The notes: a model not told the origin generated them from the sequence alone. A stretch of 64,000 nucleotides of DNA from Planctomycetales bacterium (GCA_027449865.1 DAIDKV010000190.1:1-64000), one strand, 5' to 3'; shown: positions 25,550 through 35,316, numbered from the stretch's first letter. Program-made: numbers and translations.

Positions 25550-27214
25550 ATGATGGGTCGGATGGGTTGGATGGCGGCCGTGTTCGCCCTCGGCACTGGG
25601 CTCTCGCTGGCCGAGGCGTCGGAGACGGGAAGACGGCCGGATATCGTGGTGATTCTGCTGGACGACCTTGGATTCAGCGACCTCGGCTGTTACGGCGGCG
25701 AGATCCGTACGCCGAACATCGATCGACTCGCCGCGGAAGGCATCCGGTTCACCCGGTTCTATAATGCGGCTCGATGCTGCCCGACCCGGGCCTCGCTGCT
25801 GACCGGTCTGTATCCGCACCAGGTCGGCCTGGCGCTGAACGGGCGGACGCTCACCCACGACGGCGCCACGATCGCCGAATTGCTCCGCGTCCACGGCTAT
25901 CAGACGGCGATGGCCGGCAAGTGGCACCTCTCGGAGACGGCTCCGCTTCAGGGGAATCCGGCCGGCCCCGCGCATCTCGGCTGGCTCAATCATCGGACCG
26001 ATCGCGACCGGCCGTTCGCCGGGCTCGACACCTATCCCGTCGCCCGGGGATTCGACCGCCATTTCGGTCCAATCTGGGGCGTGGTCGACTACTTCGATCC
26101 CTTTTCCCTCGTTGAGGGAACCCAACCCGTCCGCGAAGTCCCCGAGGATTTTTACCTCACCGACGCCATCACGGCGAAGTCGGTTGAGTCCATCCGATCG
26201 ATGGCGACGACCGACCGCCCGTTCTTCCTCTACGTCGCCCATTGTGCCCCGCACTGGCCGTTGCACGCCCGACCCGAGGACATCGCCCGATATCGGAACA
26301 CGTATCGCGACGGCTGGAACGCGATGCGACGCGATCGGTATCGTCGGCAAATCGAACGGGGCCTGATCGATCCCAGGCGCTATCCCCTGCCCTCGGTGAT
26401 GGGCCGCGGACCCGACTGGGACGAACTCGAACCCGAGGAGCGTGAGCACCAATCGGCCCTGATGGCCGTCCACGCGGCGATGGTCGATCGAGTCGACCAG
26501 GGGGTTGGGGCGATCATCGAGTCGCTCCGCGCAACCGGACGGCTGGAGAACACCGCGATCTTCCTCCTGTCCGACAACGGCGCCTCGCCGGAGCGTTATC
26601 TGGACCCCGGCTTCGACCGCGCCTCGACGACCCGGGAGGGCCGTCCGATTCAGTACCGGGGAAGGTTCGACCCGGGCCCGGAGACGACCTGGGGCTACAT
26701 TGGCTCGCGATGGGCCAACGCGGCGAACACTCCATTCCGGTACTGGAAGGCCGAGTCGTTCGAGGGGGGTTGCCATACCCCGATGATCGTCCGATGGCCG
26801 GCGGGACCGATCCCTCGTCCCGGATCGACGACCGACCAGATCGGCCACGTGATCGACCTCATGCCGACCTGCCTGGAACTGGCCGGAGCCGCCTATCCAC
26901 AGACGTTCGAGGGGCACCGCATCCGGCCAGTTGAAGGACGGAGCCTCGTCGCGACTCTTCGGGGTCAGGAAAACGCCCCGCCTCGACCGCTGTTCTTCGA
27001 GCACGAGGGCGGACGAGCGGTGATCGCGGACGGATGGAAGCTGGTGGCTCGTCGCGGCGGGCCCTGGGAACTCCATCACCTCGACCAGGACGCCACCGAG
27101 ACGCGGAACCTGGCGAAGGCCGAGCCGGATCGCGTCCGCGAAATGGAAGACCGCTGGCAGAGCTGGGCCCGTCGGGTCGGAGCGGGTGGGCCCGCCGACA
27201 GGCAGGACCGTTGA
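25550..27214 (+). CDS. Secreted arylsulfatase (formylglycine sulfatase)
   Basis: Type I sulfatase that hydrolyses sulfate esters, probably exported: the N-terminus MMGRMGWMAAVFALGTGLSLAEAS is a signal peptide. Metal and active-site motifs: VVILLDDLGFSDLGCYGG (Asp-Asp ligands) and the maturation site CCPTRASLLTG, matching CxPxRxxxxTG, where the first Cys becomes formylglycine with help of a separate maturase. AGKWHL supplies the active-site Lys, HCAPHWPL and LSDNG the remaining metal residues. Length 554 is normal. Planctomycetes use many such enzymes on sulfated polysaccharides. Start ATG at 25550 is the first of a MM pair; the ORF track begins 11 codons earlier. Confidence 0.93.
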   Translation: MMGRMGWMAAVFALGTGLSLAEASETGRRPDIVVILLDDLGFSDLGCYGGEIRTPNIDRLAAEGIRFTRFYNAARCCPTRASLLTGLYPHQVGLALNGRTLTHDGATIAELLRVHGYQTAMAGKWHLSETAPLQGNPAGPAHLGWLNHRTDRDRPFAGLDTYPVARGFDRHFGPIWGVVDYFDPFSLVEGTQPVREVPEDFYLTDAITAKSVESIRSMATTDRPFFLYVAHCAPHWPLHARPEDIARYRNTYRDGWNAMRRDRYRRQIERGLIDPRRYPLPSVMGRGPDWDELEPEEREHQSALMAVHAAMVDRVDQGVGAIIESLRATGRLENTAIFLLSDNGASPERYLDPGFDRASTTREGRPIQYRGRFDPGPETTWGYIGSRWANAANTPFRYWKAESFEGGCHTPMIVRWPAGPIPRPGSTTDQIGHVIDLMPTCLELAGAAYPQTFEGHRIRPVEGRSLVATLRGQENAPPRPLFFEHEGGRAVIADGWKLVARRGGPWELHHLDQDATETRNLAKAEPDRVREMEDRWQSWARRVGAGGPADRQDR

Positions 27215-27274
27215 ATCGCCCCGATGGCATCCAATCGGCGTACTCTACCCGAATCCAACGAGCGAAGACCTCTC

Positions 27275-28723
27275 ATGCGAATCTTGCGTCGAGTCCTTCA
27301 TAGGCTCTCCCGGATCGGTCGAGGCCGTCGGCAGCGGGTCTTCGCTTTCGTCGAGCGGCGGGAACACCTGGAGAGGCGGTTCAAGCTTGGCATCATCCTC
27401 GCGACAGCGATTCTGATGTTTAGCGTCCTCCGATTCTTCCCCTGGGGCCGATACCTGGCGGCCAGCCTCGAGACGAGAACATCCAGCCTGGCAAAGCGAG
27501 CCTTCGGTCTGGAGAACAGCCGAGCCGAGATCAAGCAACAGTGGGCGAACTATCGTCGGCTGGGGATCGAACGCACGATGCCGCCGATCCGGAAGTTCTA
27601 CGAGGAATGCGACCCGAACTTCCAGCGCGTTCTTCGATACGCCGGCATGGATCCCGACCATGCGCTGGTTCGATGGGGGAATTACAACTGGACGTTCCTG
27701 CTTTCGTCCAAGGTGTATGAGGCTGATGACGAGGGGCGGTCGTATCGGCTCCGGCCAAATTACAAATCGATCTGGCTCACCAAATTGAACACGCTGGCCG
27801 GCGCGCTGGCCTTCTACCTGGTGCCCGACACCCCCGAACTCGCGGAGGCGATCAAGGGGACGACCGCGATCGCCGTGGAGACCTCGCGGCAGACGACCAA
27901 CTCCTGGGGTCTTCGCGGACCCGAACCCGAGGTCAACGCCCCGCTTCGGATCATGGTCCTCGGGGATTCCTATATGCAAGGCATGTTCATCGGCGATGAT
28001 GAGACGCCCCCCGAATGCCTGCGCCGATATCTGGAACGGATGACGCACCAGCGCGTCTCCGTGCTGAACACCGGAGTGATGGGCTACTCGCCCGAACAGT
28101 ACCATGCGGCACTGGTCAAATTCGCCGACCGATTCCAGCCGCACGCCGTGATTGTGAGCTGCTTCGCCAACGATTGCGGCTCGGAGTTCGACGCGGTGAG
28201 CTTTGGAGCCGGAGACTGGTATGAAGGCGCCTACTGGCTCGAAGAGATCCGGGAATTCTGCTCGAAGCGAGAATACACTTACCTCTACGTCACCGAGCCG
28301 TTCGAATATCCCTTCTTCAAGAATCGGAAGTCAGGGAACTACCCCGGTAAGCTGATCAACTTGCTCGAATGCAAGAGCTCTCATGTTCTCGACCCAATGG
28401 ACTCCTTCCTCGACCAGGACCTTCGAGCCCGGAATGCCGACCGCCGCGAGGGTCGAGAGCCTTCGGAGCTGGGCGTCCTCTTCAACTGGAAGCTCAAGGA
28501 CGGACATTTCTCAGCGGTCGGCGCCGAACTCTGGGCCGAGGTCACCGGACAACGGCTCTTGCTGCTGATGGAGGAAGACCAGCTCACCCGCTCCCCTCGA
28601 AAGCCGGCCCGATCACCCGCGACGCCGCTGGCGTCCCTTCGGGGTGACGGACCGGTGCAAGGCGGACCATCCCGAGCACTCGAAACGATCAGGACACCCG
28701 ACGCCGGCATCCCGCGTAGGTAA
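27275..28723 (+). CDS. Membrane-anchored SGNH/GDSL-hydrolase-like protein
   Basis: After a strongly basic N-terminus, one transmembrane helix (LGIILATAILMFSVLRFF) anchors a large extracytoplasmic domain. SGNH blocks are visible: VLGDSYMQGM (block I, Ser nucleophile), NTGVMGYSPEQY (block II Gly), CFANDCGSEFD (block III Asn) and LKDGHFSAVGAELWAE (block V Asp/His). The catalytic residues look intact, suggesting an O-acetyl-sugar esterase or acyltransferase-like role at the cell surface. I use ATG 27275 (GAAG 7 nt upstream); an alternative in-frame ATG lies at 27224. Follows the sulfatase by 60 bp and may share its transcript. Its 3' end overlaps the convergent PEP-CTERM gene by 35 bp. Confidence 0.8.
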   Translation: MRILRRVLHRLSRIGRGRRQRVFAFVERREHLERRFKLGIILATAILMFSVLRFFPWGRYLAASLETRTSSLAKRAFGLENSRAEIKQQWANYRRLGIERTMPPIRKFYEECDPNFQRVLRYAGMDPDHALVRWGNYNWTFLLSSKVYEADDEGRSYRLRPNYKSIWLTKLNTLAGALAFYLVPDTPELAEAIKGTTAIAVETSRQTTNSWGLRGPEPEVNAPLRIMVLGDSYMQGMFIGDDETPPECLRRYLERMTHQRVSVLNTGVMGYSPEQYHAALVKFADRFQPHAVIVSCFANDCGSEFDAVSFGAGDWYEGAYWLEEIREFCSKREYTYLYVTEPFEYPFFKNRKSGNYPGKLINLLECKSSHVLDPMDSFLDQDLRARNADRREGREPSELGVLFNWKLKDGHFSAVGAELWAEVTGQRLLLLMEEDQLTRSPRKPARSPATPLASLRGDGPVQGGPSRALETIRTPDAGIPRR

Positions 28724-29579
28724 GCCCGGCACTCATGCCGATCAGACCCAGAATCCAGGACCCGGGCTCGGGAACGCTCAGTCCCGCCACGGTATCGATC
28801 GTATAACCAGACTGAAGGCCGGTCACAGTGACGCCCGTGTCGGTTGCCGTTCCGGATGTGGTGTCCACAGTGTAAATACGGATCCCGCTCGATGACCCGG
28901 CGTGCGCCAATGTATCGACGCCGTAAATCGTGCCACCGGCGTTCACAAGAGCCAGACTATCGTTGTATTTGGTGCCTAGCCCGCCTGTCCCGACCACGGT
29001 TCCCAGGCCCGTGGACGGATCGATCTGGTACAAGTCGAGCCTCCCCGCACTGTAGCTGTATAAATTTTCATATAACTTACCATTTGATCCGAGAACGAGA
29101 CCTCCGCTGGCGTAGTTAAGGCTCGCGGTGGTCCCTACGGGGTTACTGGCCGGCGTGATCATGGTTACGCCGTTGTTAATGGTTTCGAGCAGGATATTTC
29201 CATTTGCTACACCATGATGGGGATTGATACCGTAGAATCCGACTCCCGGGTCGTAGGTGAGGCCCCAGAGAGCACCGGGCACATTGAGAGCATTCAGGTG
29301 GGTCTGGCCGGACGTCGAGATGGTGTAAAGATTCCCGCTATTCTCATCCGAGGCATACAGCGAGTTGCCTGGACCAACAGAAAGCGATTGCGCATGAATA
29401 TTTTGAGCGGAAAAATCCGCGATCTCGTGGAATGCACCAGTGGTCAGGTCGAGCGTTCCGAAGATTGAGGTGCTCGAGGAACTGGCCGTCGCGTAGACCA
29501 CCAGATCGGCACGGGCCGAGGCGAACGTGGCGCCGAGCATCGCCGCCGCGAAGAAGAGGGTCGTCCGAATTTTTGTCAT
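28689..29579 (-). CDS. Exported PEP-CTERM-sorted beta-propeller-like protein
   Basis: A 296-residue protein with signal peptide (TTLFFAAAMLGATFASARAD), a repetitive beta-rich body, and a classical PEP-CTERM tail: VPEPGSWILGLIGMSAGL then CRRRVS. Exosortase systems recognise such tails. The body has repeated short strands with Gly/Asp turns (GNSLYASDENSGNLYTI, GSNGKLYENLY, GGTIYGVD), like NHL/YncE-type propellers. The start at 29579 follows GGAGCTGATC; the ORF track adds 69 unlikely residues. Overlaps the SGNH gene by 35 bp at the 3' end, which includes the basic tail codons. Confidence 0.85.
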   Translation of the reverse strand: MTKIRTTLFFAAAMLGATFASARADLVVYATASSSSTSIFGTLDLTTGAFHEIADFSAQNIHAQSLSVGPGNSLYASDENSGNLYTISTSGQTHLNALNVPGALWGLTYDPGVGFYGINPHHGVANGNILLETINNGVTMITPASNPVGTTASLNYASGGLVLGSNGKLYENLYSYSAGRLDLYQIDPSTGLGTVVGTGGLGTKYNDSLALVNAGGTIYGVDTLAHAGSSSGIRIYTVDTTSGTATDTGVTVTGLQSGYTIDTVAGLSVPEPGSWILGLIGMSAGLTYAGCRRRVS

Positions 29580-29964
29580 GATCAGCTCCGAATACACCGA
29601 TCGCGCACGTCGTGGTGAGGCCGGTGTTGCCAGGGAACAACACGGTGAAGAAAAACCACCACTTGCCTCGCGATGATCCGTGAGGGGACGTCGCTCATGG
29701 GGGCTTGCTTCACCCGTCGAGAAGGACGAAAAACTTCTGTCAATCCCGCCAGAACAACAGGGTCGTCCTGGATCAACAGATTGCACAACCCTATGGCCCT
29801 GGGACGGGGTGATTCAAGTCTGTCCTAAAAAAACAACACATCCGCCGTTGAGGGCATTTATCGGGTGAGGGTTGGCAGGAGCCGGACTTGACGATGGAGT
29901 GGGTCTCGCCCCATGCTTTCGGGTCGGGAACGAGTCGGACGCGGATGGGGCCGGGGACAAAGGG
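29580..29964. other. Divergent intergenic region
   Basis: Spacer between the PEP-CTERM gene and the epimerase gene. On the minus strand a perfect TTGACA (about 29736-29741) occurs but no good -10 sits 16-18 bp away. An A7 run lies near 29826. No ORF with real content and no RNA gene seen. Confidence 0.35.
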
Positions 29965-30954
29965 ATGCGGATTTTCATCACGGGTGGATCGGGGCTGATC
30001 GGGCGCAACCTGGCCCAGTCGCTGATTGAGTCGGGGCATCGGGCGGTGATCCTCTCGCGTCGGGCCGAGGCGATCCGTCGGGATCCGGCGATGTGGGCGT
30101 ATCAGGTCGTTGAGGGCGATCCGACCGCGTCGGGGCGCTGGCAGGAGGAGGTGGAGGGCTGCGACGCCGTTGTGAACCTCGCCGGGCAGAGTGTCTTCGC
30201 CGAGCGATGGAACCGCGAGGTTCGGGCGAAGATCCGGGAGAGCCGTGTCCGGTCAGCCGAGCAGGTGGCTTCGGCGATCCGGCAAGCGACGACGAAGCCA
30301 AAGGTAGTGGTGCAGGGCTCGGCGATCGGTTACTACGGCCCGCATGGGGACGAGGAACTGGACGAAGCCGCTCCGCCCGGCTCGGACTTTCTCGCGGGCG
30401 TTTGCAGGGACTCGGAGCAGGCTGTCGCCGCCGTGGAGGGGATGGGGGTTCGGCTCGCGATTCTTCGGATCGGGATCGTGCTGGCTCGCGAGGACGGAGC
30501 GCTCAAGGTCATGGCGCCGATCTTCAAGATCGGTCCGGGCGCCCCGATTGGCAGCGGCGGACGGCTCGGCGCGGCGAAGGGCCAGCAGTGGATGAGCTGG
30601 ATTCACATCGACGACATCGTCGGGATTCTCCGGTTGGCGCTGGAGAATCCCGAGGCGTCGGGGCCGATCAACGGAACCTCGCCCAACCCGGTCCGAAACG
30701 TCGAGTTCGCCCGGACGCTGACCGAGGCTTTGCGGAAACCGTTCACGCCCTGGCGATTCTTCGTCCCGGTCGGGCCGCCGGATGCCCTGCTCCACCTGAT
30801 GTTCGGCGGCGTGGCCGAGGTCATCACGACGGGCCAGAAGGTGGTCCCCTCGAAGGCGATGGCGCTCGGTTATCGGTTCCGATATCCGGAGTTGTTGCCA
30901 GCCCTTCGCGCCCTCTTCGGCGAGTGGAGAGTCTCCATCACACGTCGATCGTGA
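29965..30954 (+). CDS. TIGR01777-type NAD(P)-binding epimerase
   Basis: Extended short-chain dehydrogenase of the YfcH/TIGR01777 type (329 residues). Start ATG gives MRIFITGGSGLIGRNLAQ at the very N-terminus, the Rossmann GGSGxIGR motif, and follows GGGGACAAAGGG. Further family features: ILSRR after strand 2, VVNLAGQSVFAERW, SAIGYYG (the catalytic Ser-Tyr region; Tyr-Tyr in place of YxxxK) and the C-terminal DUF1731-like end (FFVPVGPPDALLHLMFG, VPSKAMALGYRFRYPEL). Cytoplasmic; the physiological substrate of this family is unknown. Monocistronic by appearance, ending at a bidirectional hairpin. Confidence 0.9.
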   Translation: MRIFITGGSGLIGRNLAQSLIESGHRAVILSRRAEAIRRDPAMWAYQVVEGDPTASGRWQEEVEGCDAVVNLAGQSVFAERWNREVRAKIRESRVRSAEQVASAIRQATTKPKVVVQGSAIGYYGPHGDEELDEAAPPGSDFLAGVCRDSEQAVAAVEGMGVRLAILRIGIVLAREDGALKVMAPIFKIGPGAPIGSGGRLGAAKGQQWMSWIHIDDIVGILRLALENPEASGPINGTSPNPVRNVEFARTLTEALRKPFTPWRFFVPVGPPDALLHLMFGGVAEVITTGQKVVPSKAMALGYRFRYPELLPALRALFGEWRVSITRRS

Positions 30955-30993
30955 GGGGAACCTGGACCTGGTCACCTCGCGAACGAAGCTCCC

Positions 30994-31017
30994 GCGCTCC
31001 GGGATTTCCCGGAGCGC
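30994..31017. terminator. Bidirectional hairpin between convergent genes
   Basis: A perfect 11-bp stem GCGCTCCGGGA/TCCCGGAGCGC with a 2-nt loop lies between the stops of two convergent genes. No T-tract follows on either strand, so efficiency is uncertain. Confidence 0.5.
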
Positions 31018-31029
31018 CCGGGGCCGGGT

Positions 31030-32667
31030 TCAGTCGTGGACGGCCTGCCGCGTGACGATCGGTACATAACCGACTTCCAGGCCCTTTGGGGGCGTGACGA
31101 TCACGGCGGGATCGAGGTCCGCGAGTTTTCCGACGCGGGGCGGCGGCAGGTACTCGCGGTCCCGGGTCCACGCGCTGTGCAACATCTCCACCCGCTTCTG
31201 GAGGCGCTCTCGCTCGTCGGCGGTCATGTCGGCGTTTAGCAAGGCGGGCTGATCGGCGAACCGATACCAGGAATAGGTCACCACGCTGCCGTCGCCGAGC
31301 TTCGCCTGAAACGGCCCGGCGACTGGCCCGGGGGTCTTCCAGGAGCTACTCGGATCGTCCGGGGTGACGTAGGGTCTCCGGTCAGGACCTTGCCGTTTCG
31401 GGAAGACGACCTTCGCCAGGCCGGTTTCCGCCGGGACATCTTTCTCGTTGACGACCACCCAGCGCCCGGTGGTCGGATCCTGTCGGAAGTATTCAGGCAG
31501 GGTGGCGAGTGCTTTATCGGGGGTCGCCGAGGTCTTCTTCCATCGGTAGCCGTAAGTCGTCTCATCGAGCGCGAAGGGTCTGGCGAACGAGTTCCATTCA
31601 ATGGGCGATCTGTGGTCTCGCTCGGCGTTGAGGGGGTAAATCCGCCAGGTCGCGCCGCCCTTGCCGTCGAAGGTTGCGACACCGGAGGCGGCGAGGTCGA
31701 TGGCGCCGGAGGCCGCTGGTCCACCGTCGAACCAGGCCTGCACCTTGTCCCAGAGCGCGGCCTTGCTGTACGCGGTGATCCGGTGAAGCAGCGGTGAATC
31801 CTGACCCGGTCGAGCCGGGAACCGAGTGGGGGCGACCCGGGCATAGGTGTGACCCTTCGCGTCCCTGGCGGTGTAGGCGGGGATGTGCTGGGTCTCCATC
31901 TGCACGGCTCTGTTCGAGTCGGACGGGCGGCTGTCCAGGAACATTCCGCCGAGCCTGGGATTCTCGACCGTTGGTTTCGACCAGAAGTACGGGAGGAAGA
32001 AGGCAACGGGTCCCTTGAAGTTACCGGTGTTGAGGAAGAGGGTCCAGCAGTGGTTGCCGGTCGGTACGTTCTTGCCCGCGGTGGTTTTCCTGGGCTCGGT
32101 GAGCGGGAGCGGAAGATAGCCGTAACCGAAGAGTTCTCCGGATGTCCCCTGCTTGAGGTTGAGGCCGTCGGGCGGCCAGAGGACCCAGGGGCTAAGCTGA
32201 GCGATGGCGTAATGACCTTTTGGATTCTTCCAGTCGCGGCCCTTGCCGGCGCCCGGACCGTTGGCCCACTCGCTGAAGTTCAGAGCGACCCCGCCCATGA
32301 TGAATTTGGGCGTCTCGGTGGCGAACCGGGTGTCCCGCCACCAGCCTAGGCCGCCCTCGATGTCGGAGTAGAGATTCTTCGGTCTCGGCTCGCCGTATCG
32401 GGCGAACATCCAGGTGCCGAACAGACCGCTCTGGAAATCCTGCCCTGGGTAGTTCTTCAGGAGCGGCCAGGCCGCGACATACATCGAGAATCCGGCATCG
32501 TACTTTTCCGAGACCTTGCTGTGCGGAACGAGCAGGTAACCGGCCATCTCCGCGTTCTGAGGAGTCGTCTGATCGGCCGCGAGACCGGGCGAATTTCCAA
32601 CCCACATCAGGGCCAGACCGGCCGCCAGTCCAATGTGGCGGGAAAGGTCTTTCAAGAAAGCTCTCAC
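31030..32667 (-). CDS. Large secreted protein of unknown function
   Basis: No family recognised. A 545-residue product whose GTG start gives an ideal signal peptide (RAFLKDLSRHIGLAAGLALMWVGNSPGLAA) behind AAGGATTCACCACG; the ATG 14 codons upstream is the alternative. The mature part is rich in Trp, Tyr, Pro and Gly with many short aromatic motifs (NHCWTLFLNTGNFKGPVAFFLPYFW, FGYGYLPLPL, TYGYRWKK) and no Cys cluster, suggesting a carbohydrate-related or beta-sandwich fold. No catalytic motif is obvious. It is followed, reading 5' to 3', by the convergent hairpin at 30994. Confidence 0.7.
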   Translation of the reverse strand: MRAFLKDLSRHIGLAAGLALMWVGNSPGLAADQTTPQNAEMAGYLLVPHSKVSEKYDAGFSMYVAAWPLLKNYPGQDFQSGLFGTWMFARYGEPRPKNLYSDIEGGLGWWRDTRFATETPKFIMGGVALNFSEWANGPGAGKGRDWKNPKGHYAIAQLSPWVLWPPDGLNLKQGTSGELFGYGYLPLPLTEPRKTTAGKNVPTGNHCWTLFLNTGNFKGPVAFFLPYFWSKPTVENPRLGGMFLDSRPSDSNRAVQMETQHIPAYTARDAKGHTYARVAPTRFPARPGQDSPLLHRITAYSKAALWDKVQAWFDGGPAASGAIDLAASGVATFDGKGGATWRIYPLNAERDHRSPIEWNSFARPFALDETTYGYRWKKTSATPDKALATLPEYFRQDPTTGRWVVVNEKDVPAETGLAKVVFPKRQGPDRRPYVTPDDPSSSWKTPGPVAGPFQAKLGDGSVVTYSWYRFADQPALLNADMTADERERLQKRVEMLHSAWTRDREYLPPPRVGKLADLDPAVIVTPPKGLEVGYVPIVTRQAVHD

Positions 32668-32782
32668 CGTGGTGAATCCTTGTCGTTGGTGGACAGATCG
32701 AGGATGCACTCAGAACTCACGGACGCGGAGCCTTGTCAGGCTCAAAGGGAATCGCCCGGCAAGCGCGATCACACAAAAGCCA

Positions 32783-34057
32783 TCAGAACATCCGACCGAG
32801 CAGGACACCGGCCGCGAAGGTCAGGAAGAGGGTCGAGGCTATGGCGGTCATGGCGACGACGGGTTGTTGTTCGGCGAGCCGGGCGAGTGGGGCGAACCAG
32901 CCCGGATATTCGGGCTCGACGTGAACGATCTCCGGGGCTGGAGGGGGCGAGACGGTGCCGGTCTCCAGGATCGCGGACTTCGGCGCGGGGGCGTTCGGCG
33001 AGGCCGGGGCCGGCTGGGGACGAACGATCTCCTCGAGGGCCTTCGCCGCCTCGGCCGCCGACGCGAATCGGTCGTTTGGCTTGTGCGCCATCATCCGGTC
33101 GATCAGCCGGACCAGATTCGGGGGCAGGTCGGGCAGGTGCTCCGTGATCGGAACATGACGTCCACTCAAACGCTTTCCCAACCGTTCGATCGGCGACGAA
33201 CCCGGAAACGGGAGCCGGCCTGTCATCAGATGGTACATGGCACAGCCGAGCCCGAAGACGTCACTCCGGCCATCGACATCCCGGCCGCACGCCTGCTCGG
33301 GCGACATGTAATCGACCGTCCCGACCGCGATCCCATCGGCCGTCGCGAACGACGAGCTGGGGTCGGCCTCCATCAGCACCCCGAGACCCAGATCCAGGAT
33401 CTTCACCCGACCGTCGCGGCCCAGCAGGATGTTCGACGGCTTGATGTCTCGATGTACGATCCCCTGTTCGTGTGCGTGGGCCAGCCCCAGCGCCGCCTGC
33501 GACGCGTATTCGACCATCTCCATCGGCGGGATCGGACCCTTCTTGAGCCGCTCCCCCAGGCTCATTCCCGCGACGTATTCCATCACGATGTAGAGAACCC
33601 GCTGGAACTGGTCGGCGTCGAAGGCGCGGACCACGTTCGGATGATCGAGCCGGCCGACCAGCTTCATCTCACGCTGGAACCGCGCGACCACCCGTTCGTT
33701 CGAGGCGATTTCCGGAGAAATGATCTTGAGGGCCACCACCCGGTCCATCATCGGGTGCCTCGCCTTGTAGACCCGACCCATCGATCCCGATCCAATTCGA
33801 TCCAGGATGATGTACCGACCGACGATCAGCCCGTGTGGCTTGTTGTTCAGGAACTTGCGCGCCTGGTAGGTCGTGAGGATGCCCTCCTTGACCAATCGCT
33901 CGGCGAGGTCGACTGTGTCGAAGGGATAATCTCCCTGGAGCACCTTGACCCGGATCTCCTGGAGCTGCCGGTCCGTCAGGACGCCCGAACTCCGAATGAC
34001 GGGGAGCAAGTCGAGCGGCACGCTCTCGGCCGACCTCGGACGCTCGGAGCTCGCCAT
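32783..34057 (-). CDS. Membrane-anchored Hanks-type serine/threonine protein kinase
   Basis: A 424-residue signalling kinase. An N-terminal alpha-helical module (about 15-75; SGVLTDRQLQEI, LVKEGILTTYQARKFL) is typical of planctomycete kinases. The kinase core follows: IGSGSMGRVY (P-loop), VALKII (Lys 111), HRDIKPSN (Asp 204), LDLGLG (DFG replaced by DLG) and MSPEQACG. A Pro-rich juxtamembrane linker leads to a C-terminal transmembrane helix (AMTAIASTLFLTFAAGVLLG), so the kinase domain faces the cytoplasm with no external sensor. The start is the ATG before ASSERPRS; the upstream 93 codons of the ORF look non-coding and lie over its promoter. Confidence 0.92.
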   Translation of the reverse strand: MASSERPRSAESVPLDLLPVIRSSGVLTDRQLQEIRVKVLQGDYPFDTVDLAERLVKEGILTTYQARKFLNNKPHGLIVGRYIILDRIGSGSMGRVYKARHPMMDRVVALKIISPEIASNERVVARFQREMKLVGRLDHPNVVRAFDADQFQRVLYIVMEYVAGMSLGERLKKGPIPPMEMVEYASQAALGLAHAHEQGIVHRDIKPSNILLGRDGRVKILDLGLGVLMEADPSSSFATADGIAVGTVDYMSPEQACGRDVDGRSDVFGLGCAMYHLMTGRLPFPGSSPIERLGKRLSGRHVPITEHLPDLPPNLVRLIDRMMAHKPNDRFASAAEAAKALEEIVRPQPAPASPNAPAPKSAILETGTVSPPPAPEIVHVEPEYPGWFAPLARLAEQQPVVAMTAIASTLFLTFAAGVLLGRMF

Positions 34058-34175
34058 GAGATTCGACTCCCCGGAGAGAATGGCGGCGCCGAGCACTTCG
34101 CGCCGGGCAGACCGAGGGCGTCGGGTCGCGAGAGGTTCAAGGAGACCCGAGTGCCCACCACCACAGGTAGTCCAT

Positions 34176-34204
34176 ACGTTACCACAAAATTCCTGCCCTC
34201 TCAA
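34176..34204 (-). promoter_or_regulatory. Predicted sigma-70 promoter of the kinase gene
   Basis: Minus strand TTGAGA, 17 bp, TAACGT. Predicted start near 34169, about 112 nt before the kinase ATG. Confidence 0.5.
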
Positions 34205-34338
34205 TCGAGCCCGGCGCGGGCCGGGCCGAAGCGCCTGGCGGACCGCCCACCCCGCATCGATCTCTGGACATCCCCCCGAAGGACCACTACCATGCAGCCG
34301 ATAAACTCCACGTCTCAAACTCGCCCCAGGAACCACGT

Positions 34339-35238
34339 ATGAGCGTTCCGGCCCATCCAGGCCCGGCCCTTCCGGGATTCACTCCGCGTCATGATTTTTT
34401 CATCGCCATCGACAGCGATGGATGCGTGTTCGACACAATGGAGACGAAGCACAAGGAGTGCTTTATCCCGAACATCATTCGATCGTATGGCCTGGCGTCG
34501 ATCTCCAAGTATGTCCGGGAGGTCGCGGAGTACATCAATCTGTATTCGAAGCACCGGGGTCTCAATCGATTTCCGGGGCTGGTCATGACGATGGATCTGC
34601 TTCTGGAGCGGCCGGAGGTTGTGCGTCGTCGGCCGAGGATTCCGTCGCTCGAGGGATTGCGCGGCTGGCTAGCGCGGGGAACGCCGATGTCGAATCCAGC
34701 GCTGGCGGCGGAGGTGGCGGCCTCGGGCGATCCCGATCTTGTCGCGTCGCTCGAATGGAGCGAGGCCGTGAACCGATCGATTGCCGAGATCGTCCGCGAC
34801 GTTCCGCCGTTTCCGTTCGTTCGCGAGGCGCTCGCGAGCATGCAGGGACATGCTGATGCCATCGTTGTCTCGGCGACTCCCGGCGAGGCGCTGGAGCGAG
34901 AGTGGGAGGAGCAGGGACTGCGTCCGCTGATCGCGACGATCGCGGGCCAGGAGATGGGGAACAAGAGGTCGGTTTTGGCGAGAGCGGGGAACGGACGATA
35001 TCCGGGTGATCGGATGTTGATGGTTGGCGACGCGCCGGCGGATCTGGAAGCGGCGAGGTCGGTGGGCGCGCTATTTTACCCGATCGAGCCCGGAGATGAG
35101 GACGCCTCCTGGGAGCGGTTCTTCGAGCAGGCGTTGCCCCGATTTTTCGACGGAACCTTTGCTGGCGAGTACATGAACGAGCGAGTCACCTCGTTCCTCG
35201 GGCGGCTTCCCGATCATCCCACCTGGCGGTTCGGTTGA
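34339..35238 (+). CDS. HAD-superfamily phosphatase
   Basis: A 299-residue haloacid-dehalogenase-type hydrolase, cytoplasmic. Motif I AIDSDGCVFDT carries the nucleophile and acid aspartates, motif II is VVSATPG (Ser or Thr), motif III Lys lies in MGNKRSV, and motif IV is MVGDAPADLEAA. A large cap (about 45-170) sits between motifs I and II, as in phosphoglycolate-phosphatase-like class I enzymes. The substrate is unknown. Divergent from the kinase gene and 141 bp upstream of gnd; sugar-phosphate metabolism is possible by context only. Confidence 0.88.
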   Translation: MSVPAHPGPALPGFTPRHDFFIAIDSDGCVFDTMETKHKECFIPNIIRSYGLASISKYVREVAEYINLYSKHRGLNRFPGLVMTMDLLLERPEVVRRRPRIPSLEGLRGWLARGTPMSNPALAAEVAASGDPDLVASLEWSEAVNRSIAEIVRDVPPFPFVREALASMQGHADAIVVSATPGEALEREWEEQGLRPLIATIAGQEMGNKRSVLARAGNGRYPGDRMLMVGDAPADLEAARSVGALFYPIEPGDEDASWERFFEQALPRFFDGTFAGEYMNERVTSFLGRLPDHPTWRFG

Positions 35239-35316
35239 CGGAAGAAATCGGGAACCGAGGTTATCCGCGGATTTTGGTAAGCCGTTGCCCAGGATGTCGT
35301 CAGGGCGGCGTCGGGA

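Noticed and set aside
32633-34342. 569-aa plus-strand ORF
   Set aside because: Antisense to the membrane kinase; the kinase motifs decide the strand.
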